Position numbers and translations under genes: made by a program. Under the pieces are notes generated by a model. The model worked only from the letters and a program-made list of their open reading frames with translations, did not search any database and was not told the DNA's origin. A stretch of 64,000 nucleotides of DNA from Gerris lacustris (taxonomy: Eukaryota > Arthropoda > Insecta > Hemiptera > Gerridae): NCBI GenBank assembly GCA_951217055.1, contig OX578283.1:64262228-64326227 (forward strand). Direction: 5' to 3'. Shown in pieces: positions 46,509 to 57,154 of this stretch. Each line of letters starts with the position of its first letter. Position 1 is the stretch's first letter.

Positions 46509-46749
46509 TGTGAAATAATTGTAAAGTGGTTAGTGAGTAACGAGCCGGAGAAGCGGTGCGTGCATTTTAAATCTAAACGCCTTCGAGGCAAAGCATTACC
46601 CGCTACGCACAACGGAAAAAAAAGGCCTTTCATTCTTAGTGGAGATGAATCAGATACGACGTCCCAAGTATCCTTGTCCGACTTGGATTCTTCTTTAGAG
46701 AAGGAAAACTCGACGGGGCGATCTGAGAGAAAGAAGAATGTTTTTTAAG
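46509..46749 (+). CDS. candidate exon with donor, S/K/E-rich peptide
   Basis: Frame open from 46509 to TAA at 46746-46748. The protein-like part begins near 46533 (a GTG, not a usable start) and reads VSNEPEKRCVHFKSKRLRG, then a basic stretch ending NGKKRPFILSG, then SLSDLDSSLEKENSTGRSER: a nuclear-type, low-complexity acidic and basic composition. aag|gtaagg at 46747-46755 is a near-consensus 5' splice site right behind the stop. It could be a last coding exon with spliced 3' UTR, a noncoding first exon, or chance. No family is recognised. Confidence 0.33.
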
Positions 46750-46754
46750 GTAAG

Positions 46755-47500
46755 GGAGACGAGAAGAGGGTTAAATTAAATGAATTTCGGTTGTAGAGCG
46801 GGAAGACTTAGAGGAGATGCGGGGTTTATAGTGGGGTACCTTGGAGGTACTGATTACCGAGAGGAGTGGACCCCTGGGGGCTTGTATGCCTAGTAGCTTC
46901 CGAACCCACTACGAACTAAACCTTGCCTGCCTAGTAGCATCTTATACAACATGGAACGCTGCTAGCAGTAGCCTTCACAGAATAGCTTCCACAACCCACT
47001 AGAACCGACCTCCAGTCATAATAACTACGACAAACATCTACACACTCAATACTCTGTCCAACAGATACAAAACACTCGCAAGACCTCCTCAATCTCGCAT
47101 TAATTACCTTCCAAAAACCATTCTCCTTTTTTTTTTTTATCTTCGTTCCTTTCTTTCCACCCTACTTTTATTCGATCGAAGGTGGTTCTTAAACAGAAGC
47201 TGGAATCCGCCTGAGTTAAGCATTAATTTTGAAAAAAAAAGAAGGGAAAAATCTTCCAGATTATAATCCAATATTAAAAAAAGGTAGAATCAGATTTTTT
47301 TTATTTAAAAAAAAAACTGTCTACTGAATTAAGCACTCGCAGAGAGAAAAAAACTGTTTTGATGTTTCAGTGAAACAACCGTAACAAATACTTATCATTC
47401 AATTCTTTTTAACAATCAGCATTTTTAGCAAAACTTTTTTTTTTAAAGTTAAACTTCATTAGGCGCGGTAGAGTAAATTGGCTTGGATAAAACGAAATTG
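46755..47500. other. mixed-composition DNA, no frame supported
   Basis: 46755-47100 keeps higher G+C, with a loose duplication (cttgtatgcctagtagcttc; cttgcctgcctagtagcatc). This may be transcribed leader, intron or an unknown repeat. From 47100 on it is A+T-rich. Confidence 0.4.
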
Positions 47501-47519
47501 TATGTAACTAAGTTCGTGA

Positions 47520-47625
47520 TTCGAGGCTCGTCTAAGTGAAAGATTTCTTATAGGTAAATCAACTGTCAGCTTAAGTCGGCAGTTGATTTACCTATAAAAA
47601 AATCTTTCACTTAGACGAGTCTCGA
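47520..47625. repeat. 50-bp inverted repeat of SINE-like body
   Basis: ttcgaggctcgtctaagtga, aagatttcttataggtaaat, caactgtcagc, then ttaag, then the inverted copy cggcagttgatttacctata, aaaaatctttcacttagacg, agtctcgat. Head-to-head copies of the same tRNA-tailed sequence. Confidence 0.9.
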
Positions 47626-47686
47626 TCCACCGACCTCTGATACAGCAGGCATAAGTGCTAACCATTGCAGCATGGAGGTAGATAAT
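47615..47686 (-). mobile_element. tRNA-derived SINE-like head
   Basis: On the minus strand: atgctgcaatggttagcact (A-box-like, as in tgc..aatgg) and, after about 33 nt, gtggatcgagactcg (B-box-like, ggatcgagactc). Spacing fits a tRNA. The anticodon stem does not pair well, so it is not a functional tRNA. The tail continues into the inverted repeat at 47520-47625. Confidence 0.5.
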
Positions 47687-47877
47687 TCTTCAATACACAG
47701 AATTGGAACATAAGCGTAATATTATATACATTATAATAATATAATATATATTATAAAATGTGTTTTCATGTTTTTCCTTCATTATTCGCTAAAATGTTAT
47801 GAAAATATTTTATTTTTCAATTAAATTTCATATAACCATTTTTTAATCATGAAATAATAAAATGGTCAACAAATCCA

Positions 47878-48113
47878 AAGAGAGCAATGCATAAAATTAA
47901 CTGTTTCTAGAACTTAAGTTTCACTTCTAATGCGTGAGAGTCTCACATATATATATATATACAAAGAGAGCAATGCATAAAATCAACTGTTTCTAGAACT
48001 TAAGTTTCACTCCTAATGCGTGAGAGTCTCACATATATATATATACAAAGAGAGCAATGCATAAAATCAACTGTTTCTAGAACTTAAGTTTCACTTCTAA
48101 TGCGTGAGAGTCT

Positions 48114-48118
<5 letters not shown>
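47878..48118. repeat. ~85-bp tandem triplication ending in (AT)n
   Basis: Three units (gagcaatgc at 47882, 47968 and 48052) of gagcaatgcataaaatcaac, tgtttctagaacttaagttt, cacttctaatgcgtgagagt, ctcac, each closed by an (AT) run. The third unit's run has expanded to the next feature. Confidence 0.93.

Positions 48119-48207
<89 letters not shown>
48116..48207. repeat. (AT)n microsatellite
   Basis: About 45 AT units. ORFs on both strands through it (48097-48298) are I/Y repeats. Confidence 0.97.
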
Positions 48208-48209
<2 letters not shown>

Positions 48210-48690
48210 ATAAAACCTTAACAACTCCCCTCGATCTTGGGCACATTTTTCTTCTCTCACCGTCCCCTATACGGGGGCATATCGATGGCATGGTTTAGAT
48301 TCGGTTTTTGGACAGAAAATTGTTTATATTTGAGATTAACTTATTACTTTAAATACATAATTCCACGAAACATTCTTGAATTACGTTTTGTATTGGACGT
48401 TAGCTCAATGAAGCCATACCTAAACAGAGCCGAGTATAGCCGGACAAGCCTTTATCAAGGTCGTTGGATAAATCTAAATTAACCTTAAGCTGGCGTCACA
48501 CATACTCTATGCGCTGAATACCAAATACATACAATGCGTGATTTTATGCCTTTTTTGTCGAGATTTTTGTTAAGTAGCGTCTCACCCGTGTGTTTTACCT
48601 AGACTCATATACTGCGAAACATTTAAACATATGACGAAAAATTAAAATGAAATTGCTATTATATAGAGTAGTTTGATTTGTCCCTTTTTT
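48210..48690. other. unassigned DNA
   Basis: 48210-48480 has an open frame (begins TTG, no ATG start) without recognisable features. 48486-48505 (ttaagctggcgtcacacata) looks like the beginning of a TTAA-targeting element, but no partner end was found. Confidence 0.4.
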
Positions 48691-48696
48691 TTAAAT

Positions 48697-48887
48697 CTTT
48701 GTTGTTTGTGGGTTGATAAAGGGCAATAGATGATAATAGATTAAGAACAAATTGTATATAAAACATTTTTTCGATGTTTTTAGGCACGAACATGCCCCGG
48801 AGAGGGGCGAAATACAGCCAAATTAAAGATTCGCCTTAGTTGAATTCTTCATCTATTACCCTTTATCGACCTACAAACAACGAAGAT
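48697..48887. mobile_element. MITE-8, ~35-bp inverted repeats
   Basis: Left ctttgttgtttgtgggttga, taaagggcaatagatga; right tcatctattaccctttatcg, acctacaaacaacgaag. Interior ttcgatgttttt-aggcacg...gaggggcgaaatacagcc parallels the interior of the 57155 element (tcgatgttttaggcctgaag, aggtcgaaatatagcc). Confidence 0.82.
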
Positions 48888-48889
48888 GA

Positions 48890-50120
48890 AATTGTTGTTT
48901 AATAAACAGGTCAAGTGTGTGCTATAGTCAGCACACACCGAGGGTCCGTAGGCAACACTGTATAGTTTAAGTAGTACCCTATTGATGGTGTTTTTTTAAA
49001 TGCTAAAAAGCTTACTTTGAACTATCCTATGGGTCTGATATTCTCAAAACACATAAACAAACTTCCGATAAAGTATTTTTTTGCCACATGACCGGACTAC
49101 AACCATATAAATACAGCGAAAAGACCATAATTATAAAAAAGCGTATTTTGTCAATAAAAAATAAAATATTTTTTTCGAAATTTCCAAAAAGTGGTATCTT
49201 TACTTTTGGTTGAAGAATGTTCAGGAATTTTTTCAGATTTTTTTCACTTCACATAAGCGAGATAGAGGGGAGGGGACACGTTTCACACCCGCTTCAAACT
49301 CACCTACGCTCGCCCTATCAAAGTTATAACCAAAGAATTGTATATTTTTGTAATCAGCTCGACGTACCCTTTCATATGATACCCCTCACGGTGTCGAAAA
49401 AAAATGTATAATTTTTAACCCTTAAGTTTTTTTACCCTAATTTTTTTGAAAAATATTTTTTGTAAGTCGCTATATTTTTAAAATATGTGGGTAGGTACAA
49501 GACACATACATGCCAAATTTCAAAGTGATCGGAAGAAAGGTGTAGCCGTGAGAGCATGCAACAGGACAGACGGACAGACACACGCAGGAAAATATAAGGG
49601 TCATTGGTTTTGCCTACGGACCCTAAAAATAGATATCTGTCAAACTTTGTACAAATGAAAAACAAAATATTGAATCAGGTTATATTATTATGGGATTTTA
49701 TCTATACAAATATAACTACAGATTCATTTTTCTGTGTTTAACCGAATACTCAAATGAGTGGAAAAAACTTAAAAATTTATTAAAACTATCTTTTAGGCGA
49801 TTTGTCGAAGGATTCTTACTTTTCCGTTTATACTAAATACTTGATCAAGTTTTAGAAAAGGGCTAACCCAAAATTAAGTACAAATTCAAATTACTTTACC
49901 CAGTAATCCTTTCATTATAATTAACCGAAAAAAGATTTACAAAAGTGTAGAAATAACCTAATAATCAATCTATAGTAATCCATCTTTACAGATAGATAAC
50001 TTTTTTAAAATACTGATAAGTATTCAGTATACTGATAAGACTTAATATGGTATTTAAACCAATTCATTGTAAACTGAATTTTGGACCAATACTAGTTCTG
50101 GCCTGTTCAAAGTAACCTGA
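48890..50120. other. mixed DNA, repeat-like at 49180-49660
   Basis: 48905-48960 has the hairpin gtgtgctatagtcagcacac. 49480-49600 contains acatacatgccaaatttcaa-agtgatcgg followed by gacagacggacagacacacg, the same style as the HINE cores, but no HINE ends were found. Small ORFs here are not supported. Confidence 0.4.
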
Positions 50121-50127
50121 GGTAATC

Positions 50128-50508
50128 GGCACTTCTTTAGATTGTTACTCCCCTTATATATAAAACAGAGAGGAGTAACAATCTAAAGAACCTGCACGGA
50201 ATGTTCTTTTTTAGACTGTTACTCCCATTATTAATGAAACAGAGGGGAGTAACAATCTATAGAAGGTGTAAAGAATGTTCTTGTTTAGACTGTTACTCCC
50301 CTTATAAATAAAACAGAGGGGAGTAACAATCTATAGAAGGTGTACAGAATGTTCTTGTTTAAACTGTTACTCCCCTTGTGAAAACAGAAGTGTGATATTC
50401 CTTTGTCCCAAAGTACATTGGACTAAACATCCCTTTGTCTTAATAGTCATCTAGTCAGTCATTTATATTCTAAAAATAAACAGGGGAGTAACAATCTAAT
50501 GAAGTACC
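50128..50508 (+). mobile_element. hAT-like MITE with three amplified hairpins
   Basis: Ends ggcacttctttagattgtta-ctcccc and caggggagtaacaatctaat-gaagtacc. The left side holds three successive dyads of the terminal sequence (50128-50190, 50205-50268, 50283-50345), each spaced by a gaatgttctt word. The usual interior tgtgatattcctttgtccca then follows. A clean 8-bp target duplication is not visible (left ends ggtaatc, right starts gtaattc). Confidence 0.88.
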
Positions 50509-50509
50509 G

Positions 50510-51490
50510 TAATTCTCTCATTTATTTCCGTAATTATCTCATTTTATAATTAACAGAAAAAGGATTTACAAAAGCCTAAAATAACCTGACAATCAATCTA
50601 TTTGAACCCATCTTTACAGATAGATCAAGTATTTAAAATACTGATAAGTATTTTGTATGCTGATAAGACTTGATATGATAATTAAAACAATTCATGGTAA
50701 ACTTATTGTTGGACCATCACTAGTTCTGTTCAAAGTAACCTGAAGTAATCTATAATGATCATTAGTTTTAGTAATGCAATAATGAAGAACATTCTCATAG
50801 ATTTATCAAGTAAAAATAGAAGTATCAGAATGCCAACTTATTTTAAAGCAGTGGAGCGTTTAAAAAATAGGACATAACCCAAGCAAGTTCTTCTTCCTCT
50901 AAACCAGATAAATACATAATTTATGAAATCGAACATTACTTATAAATTCCAATTCCATTCCTGGAATTAATTAATGTAATTCTTTTTTAATAACCAAAGA
51001 AAATATATTATAGTAAATGCCCTAAATGCAGAACAAGATATCTTTACATTTATTTAGAGTAAGGATTAGCACTACTAAATGGAATATTAAAAAAATAAAA
51101 TATATTCAATGCACCCATTACCTAAGCTTACTCTTTAAATATATTAAATAAATATAAATGAATGAAAATAACTCGTTTAAATATTATAAAGTTTAGATTA
51201 GCAAAGGAAATAATTGTGAAATGTTTCTCTTCTATAACAAATTCATACACCGCAATTAAATTTTATTGGAATTTACCATAATTGAACAAAAAAAATAACT
51301 GTATCTATGTATTTAAAAGAATAAAATCAATAAAGTTATTGTTTATTATTTAAATATATAGGTCCATAAATAATGTAACTTATACAAAAAAATAAAATTT
51401 AAATTTATTAGTAGTTGGTGCCATAAAATATATAATACAAAACTGAGTCATACCATGAGAAACTAATAATCTATTAAAACAAGTTAAAAA
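50510..51490. other. unassigned A+T-rich DNA
   Basis: The word group catctttacagatagat ... gataagtattnngtatactgat occurs at about 49980 and again at about 50610, so the hAT-like MITE lies within a ~600-bp direct duplication (see findings). No gene. Confidence 0.45.
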
Positions 51491-51495
51491 GTAAT

Positions 51496-51600
<105 letters not shown>

Positions 51601-51609
51601 TTAATTGAT

Positions 51610-52095
51610 TGATTTTGATATTGTATAAATTTGGTTCAAGGTTGTATTCAGGTTTGTGTTTAAAGAGTACCGTTATGTTAGTTTTTATTATTTCGTGTTT
51701 TTGTCTTAATTTAGTTTTGAGGAGGGAAAAGGCTGGGTTTCTTGTTTATTTTCTGTTAAACTCATAAACTGCTTTGGCGGCGTGGCGTGGGGTGTACAGT
51801 GTACAGAGACTTAGCCTCAGTAGCGCAACACAAGTCATGTCGCAATTCTTAAACTTATTATGTATTCAAAGCGTTTATTTTGGAAAAAAATAAATGAGAG
51901 AAAATAATTCTAAAATATGAATACTTAACATGAAATAAAAATTTATAAATGATCTAGTTCTAATGAGTAAGAATCTTGGTAGATTTTAAAATTAACTGGG
52001 TTAAAAGACTATCGAATAAGTTATTATATTTTGATCAATATAAGGTATTTTAATTTCATTTCTTTGTACTCATTTAATATTAATGTACCAATATC
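51610..52095. other. unassigned DNA
   Basis: A short G+C-richer patch at 51770-51850 (cggcgtggcgtggggtgtac) without a frame; the rest is A+T-rich. Confidence 0.4.
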
Positions 52096-52104
52096 AAAGT
52101 ATAT

Positions 52105-52259
52105 TATACCTGACAGGTAAATCTGTACAGATGAACCGGAGCGTTATAACTGTGCAGTTATGTTTTAATTTGGTAGCAAGCACCATTCGGTTTACCCTGT
52201 GTAGGTTTCATGTACTGGTTTAACAGTCAGTTATACCGTAACGTGTATGGCCAGCTTAA
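52105..52259. mobile_element. piggyBac-like MITE, truncated copy
   Basis: Right end accgtaacgtgtatggccag-c followed by TTAA (52256-52259), plus interior words of the complete copy (gacaggtaaatctgtacag, aaccggagcgttataactgt-gcag). The left end is missing. Confidence 0.7.
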
Positions 52260-52383
52260 GACTTGAAATAAATTCTAAATAAAAAATAAGTAGAAAAAGA
52301 TTTTATCGTTAGATTCCCCCTCCCATATTTCTGTCCAACGATTCTCTCAAACTCATTTTTGAATTAGAATAATTTATTTTGTC

Positions 52384-52868
52384 TTAAGCCGGCCATACAC
52401 GTTGCGGTATAACTGATTGGTAAACCTGTACAGGTAACCTGCATCATTTGATAGCACGCACGCTCCGGTTTATCTGTACAGCTAACCTGCACAGGTAAAC
52501 CGGAGCGTGCATGCTATCAAATTATGACAAAACTGCACAGTTGTATCGCTACGATTTACCAGCAAAGCTAACCTGCACAGGTAAACCGGAGCGTGCATGC
52601 TATCAAATTATGACAAAACTGCACAGTTGTATCGCTACGGTTTACCAGCAAAGCTAACCTGCACAGGTAAACCGGAGCGTACATGCTATCAAACTATGGC
52701 AAAACTGCACAGTTGTAACGCTCCGGTTTATACCTGTACAGCTAACCTGCACAGGTAAACCGGAGCATGCATGCTATCAAATTATGACATAACTGCAGAG
52801 TTGTAAAGCTCTGGTTCACCTGTGCAGGTTTATCTGCCAGGTACACCGCAACGTGTATGGCCGGTTAA
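52384..52868. mobile_element. piggyBac-like MITE with TTAA flanks
   Basis: TTAA (52384-52387), gccggccatacacgttgcgg ... ccgcaacgtgtatggccgg, TTAA (52865-52868). TTAA duplications are the signature of piggyBac-type insertion. The interior is a tandem of about four ~86-bp units (gctaacctgcacaggtaaac, cggagcgtgcatgctatcaa, attatgacaaaactgcacag) that are themselves partly palindromic (aggtaaacc / ggtttacct). No ORF. Confidence 0.88.
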
Positions 52869-52869
52869 A

Positions 52870-53740
52870 ATTTTAGAAGGAAAGTCTAAGGAAAATTGTG
52901 GTCTTATTGCAACCCCAGCAATTAAATCGTAGCGACATTTCTGAATTAAGAATTAAAAATTAATAATTTTTACCCCTTAATTTATGGTTTCATCTAAATA
53001 TGAAAGAATCAAAGATATTTAAGGTATGTAACTGCACAAAGCTTGATTGAATTTCTAAATTAGGATGTATAGAGAATAAAGTGCATTTCATCTATAAGTG
53101 GTAAAAAGCAATTAGTTTTAACATTCCCCATCTAAAAAAATAAATCTTTTAAGTATATTTCGATGCTCTAAATATCGTGAGAGATGATCGTAAGATTGTT
53201 CACCTTATTACCTCTTAACTCTTTCGCTTCATTAAAAGCAACTCGCGGGACGTCAATTTTTTTTATTTTCGGGGCGCGTATATTCCCGTTTTTTCTCAAT
53301 GCGCTCAAAAGGTCAAAATGTCTATATAAAAAATAAAGGAAGGTAAGAAGGTCCCAACGGAATGAAGGATCTCCAATGCGAAACGCGTATTAATAAATCT
53401 GGAGGCACGGCAGAGTATTCCTTGGGGCCGCAGCTTCACGACTGCCCTCTATTCCGGCTACTAACAGACCTTCTCTATATAAAGCAGGCAATCCGCCCAG
53501 ATATCGTGCATATAATCAAACTTCTTCCTTACTCAAATAACAGCTTATCTTAGGCAAGAATTCTTTTCCAAAAAAAACTCAAATTAAATGAAAAATGTGG
53601 AAATAACGAAAGTCTTTAAGCATCACGATGTAACCATACACGAATTATATGAAGAGACATTTATTCAAAATTATAATTTATATAATCGAGAAGTGTCCTG
53701 ATGAAGCACCTCAAAATGATTTAGAAAAAATAGACAGCCA
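52870..53740. other. unassigned DNA with a mixed-composition pocket
   Basis: 53215-53560 is richer in CpG (ctcgcgggacgtcaa; cggggcgcgta) and includes the ORF at 53362; the remainder is A+T-rich. Confidence 0.4.
53362..53553 (+). CDS. small ATG ORF, 63 residues, unknown protein
   Basis: ATG to TAA, 63 codons: MKDLQCETRINKSGGTAEYS, later a leucine-rich LLTDLLYIKQ stretch. Located in the CpG-rich pocket and unlike repeats elsewhere in the window. A tatataaag word lies inside the frame. Start context (cggaatga) is weak. Neither splice sites nor a family can be supported, so it is a candidate only. Confidence 0.2.
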   Translation: MKDLQCETRINKSGGTAEYSLGPQLHDCPLFRLLTDLLYIKQAIRPDIVHIIKLLPYSNNSLS

Positions 53741-53744
53741 ATTG

Positions 53745-54343
53745 GTGTGGCACATAGCTTCCTCGCATGCTATCAACGTACTTTATTGATTTTATGCTTT
53801 TACAAGCCATTATTGTCTAATTTGTTTAATTGTTTCCCTGTTTTTTTTTTTAATCTGTCAAAATTGTTTTGATTTTTTTTACTTGAATTAAAGTATCAAT
53901 TAAGCACAAGTTAAAGAGCGCAGACGGTTCAAAGTAATCTGCGGGCTACTTTTGATAAACTATAAAAGTTTCATACAAATCAGATAGGTACTTTTGAAGC
54001 TAAAGGTGTAACTTAATGTATGTTTGTGCGCATGTGGAAGAGAATCAAATAAGGGTAGAAAGTTAAAACTTTTATGGGACCAACAATGGGCTACTCATGA
54101 CCAAACACCCAAATTTTATTAAAATAGGACGTGTAGTTTTTAAGATACTTTGGTTTCGCAAAAATTGAATGACAGACCGACCGACAGACCGACAGACAGA
54201 CACGGAACTAATAATGATCCCAGACGTCTGAAACGGATTTCTGTTTTGGAATTTTTGAAATCGGAGATCTAAAATCCTAAAATTTTTTCGTTCTTCAGAA
54301 CGATCACATAGCTTCCGTTACCTTCGGTAAGCTCGGAAGCAAT
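53745..54343 (-). mobile_element. HINE-1 (DINE-like), intact reference copy
   Basis: 599 bp without insertion. Read in its own direction: 5' end attgcttccgagcttaccga, aggtaacggaagctatgtga-tcgttc; degenerate GTCT zone (gtctgtctgtcggtctgt); core to gactaataaa; ctgcagac-like middle; a run of A; then aatggcttgtaaaagcataa, gcgaggaagctatgtgccac-ac. The 5' gcttccgag is complemented near the 3' end (gaggaagc), followed by a ~20-nt tail. Confidence 0.9.
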
Positions 54344-54344
54344 A

Positions 54345-54940
54345 CAAATTTTCTTTCTACGTAAATTAAACTTTTCTCTAGCCAAAGCAGCTTTCAGTCT
54401 ACTTTGTTATTTTTTATTGTTAAGCTAAGGCAACCACATTTATTCCAATAAATGCAAATTTTTGTTTTGATTTGTTGATCTTTAAATAGATATATAATAA
54501 CTTATCTAAATAGATATCTAAATTAGTTTACTTAATTTTACTTTTTTACTAAATATAAAATTAAGCTCGTTATCAAAGACCTAAGGGCTCGTTTATTATA
54601 AAATAAATAGAATAAATACTGCCAAGAACAACATTTAATAACGAATGTGTTGTAAAATATTATTAATAACGCTTGAATACGTTCAGAAATAAGTAGCTAT
54701 ACAAATTTATGTGTTGAATACCTCCAAAAAACAGTTAAAGAAGAATTTGCATGATTTTGTAGAGAAAATTAAATAAAATTTGTATAAAAGATTCCCTAAA
54801 AGCCCCTTATACTTGTGGAATTGAGAAGGGTCATTTTTCTTAAGAACAATCTCAATTCTTCATCATTGGTTGTGCCCATAATAGTTAGGGAAGCCTAAAT
54901 GATCGGCAAAATGGCAGAATGTTGTTAAGCAGGCTACAGT
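54345..54940. other. unassigned A+T-rich DNA
   Basis: 54380-54400 (aaagcagctttcagtctact) resembles a MITE-6 tip; nothing else is supported. Confidence 0.45.
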
Positions 54941-54946
54941 CCTGCT

Positions 54947-55276
54947 GTACGAGCTGTAACTCCATGGAGTAAATACACGAGCTGTAACTCCATGGAGTAA
55001 GTACACGAGCTGTAACTCCATGGAGTAAGTACACGAGCAGTACCTCCATGGAGTAAGTACACGAGCTGTAACTCCATGGAGTAAGTACACGAGCTGTAAC
55101 TCCATGGAGTAAGTACTCGAGCTGTAACTCCATGGAGTAAGTACACGAGCAGTAACTCCATGGAGTAAGTACACGAGCTGTAACTCCATGTAGTAAGTAC
55201 ACGAGCTATAACTCCATGGAGTAAGTACACGAGCTGTAACTCCATGGAGTAAGTACACGAGCTGTACTTGGAGTAA
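54947..55276. repeat. 28-bp minisatellite with palindromic core
   Basis: About eleven copies of acgagctgtaactccatgga-gtaagtac. Each unit holds the 12-bp perfect palindrome actccatggagt. 28 is not a multiple of three, so all three minus frames stay open (54863-55360, 54885-55202, 54934-55299) by rotating through the same peptides; none is a gene. Confidence 0.96.
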
Positions 55277-55279
55277 GTA

Positions 55280-55555
55280 AGTAAGTAAGAAAGACTCATT
55301 CAAGACCGTGCATTCACAATACATAATATATTTAGGTATATTTTTGCAATAAAATATCATTTTATTTATCTAATTATAAAAGGTAAAATCATATATTATA
55401 ATATTCACAGCTGATCTTTTTGAATAACATAACAAGATGACAGCTGTGATTATAATCATATATTATAATGATAAATAAATCAGCTGATCACTAAAAATAA
55501 GAGACGACGTTGACAGGTAAACGAACACAGCAGAAAAAATGTCATGACTATAACT
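55280..55555. other. unassigned A+T-rich DNA
   Basis: Short imperfect repeats (tcatatattataatatt; cagctgatc). Nothing else. Confidence 0.4.
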
Positions 55556-55564
55556 ATAAGTCAA

Positions 55565-55652
55565 GGAAGTTGGAATGACTTGAACACAAAAGAAGTTGGA
55601 ATGACTTGAACACAAAAGCAGTTGGAATGACTTGAACACAAAAGAAGTTGGG
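55565..55652. repeat. 26-bp tandem repeat
   Basis: About 3.4 copies of gaagttggaatgacttgaac-acaaaa. The minus ORFs 55463-55745 are artefacts. Confidence 0.92.
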
Positions 55653-55969
55653 GCTATCAAGATGAAAAAATGACAAAGATGTTGAGCCAATTTGGGATCG
55701 ATTGGAATTCTTAGGCATGACACAATGCTTTAAATATCTCAACATCTATTTAGCAGATGGAGCCGAATATTTCAAACAAATCTGTTTAAAGATTATTCTA
55801 AAATATATGTAAACAACATCATGATGTTTAAAAACTAAAGTAAAATTTGTTTACCAAACGAATCATGGTGTTAAAAGAAATTGTTGAAAAATTGTTTGAG
55901 GTAAAGCATTATAGAGCATAATTATGGAAAATTCATAATGTAAGATGCTTAAAAATGAGAATTAAGCTG

Positions 55970-57045
55970 ATTTGATCAATGAAGCGTGATCACTTGCAGC
56001 TTGACAAATAAAAACTCATCAAGTTTTATTCTGTATGTCTAAGTGATCAACCATAATGATCGGCAAAGTAATAGTAACTATTCTGTTTGATCAATGAAAC
56101 GTGATTGATTCACGTCATTTGCAGCTTGACAAATAAAAACTCATCAAGTTTTATTCTGTATGTCTAAATGATCAACCATGAAGATCGACAAAATTATGGT
56201 AAATATTCTGTTTGATCAATTAAACGTGATTGATTCACGTCACTTGCAGCTTGACAAATAAAAACTCATCAAGTTTTATTCTGTATGTCTAAATGATCAA
56301 CCATGAAGATCGACAAAATTATGGTAAATATTCTGTTTGATCAATTAAACGTGATTGATTCACGTCACTTGCAGCTTGACAAATAAAAACTCATCAAGTT
56401 TTATTCTGTATGTCTAAATGATCAACCATGGAGATCGACAAAATTATGGTAAATATTCTGTTTGATCAAAAAAAAAACGTGATTGATTCACGTCATTTGC
56501 AGCTTGACAAATAAAAGCTTATCAAGTTTTACTCTGTATGTCTAAATGATCAACCATGAAGATCGACAAAATTATGGTAAATATTCTGTTTGATCAATAA
56601 AACGTGATTGATTTACGTCACTTGCAGCTTGACAAATAAAAACTAATCAAGTTTTACTCTGTATGTCTAAGTGATCAACCATAATGATCGACAAAGTAAT
56701 AGTAACTATTCTGTTTGATCAATTAAACGTGATTGATTCACGTCACTTGCAGCTTGACAAATAAAAACTCATCAAGTTTTACTCTGTATGTCTAAGTGAT
56801 CAACCATAATGATCAACAATGTTTATACTAGGTAGCTATTCTGTTCAAAACTAGCTATTGTTGATTTATTTAAAAAAAAAAACAATGTACATTAAAACTC
56901 GTCAATTTTGTTATTTAAGTTTTAACATCAATAAGCTTTTGTTTTGTTTATTTAGTGATTGATTCACGTCACTTGCAGCTTGACAAATAATAACAGATCA
57001 AGTTTTATTCTGTATGTCTAAGTGATCAACTAGAATGATCAACAA
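55970..57045. repeat. 125-bp tandem array
   Basis: About seven units (cagcttgac at 55997, 56122, 56247 and so on) of cgtgattgattcacgtcact, tgcagcttgacaaataaaaa, ctcatcaagttttattctgt, atgtctaaatgatcaaccat, gaagatcgacaaaattatgg-taaatattctg. A diverged part-unit at 56955-57045 follows a ~130-bp interruption. tgattgattcacgtca gives each unit a small dyad. Confidence 0.94.
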
Positions 57046-57154
57046 AGTTAGAGAAACTATTCTTGTTCAAAATTAGGAATTGTTTATTTTTTTACATAAA
57101 TTACATTATTAAATTTGAGTTTTCTTTCTTATAGTCCCTAATTTATAACACTTA

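Noticed and set aside
49420..49660. A fifth HINE family at the caaatttcaaagtgatcgg / gacagacggacag block
   Set aside because: Only the core style is present; no complementary end motifs or tail could be found.
54863..55360. 165-codon minus-strand ORF, the longest in the window
   Set aside because: It is a translation of the 28-bp minisatellite. Three frames are open at once because the unit rotates frame and lacks stops on that strand.
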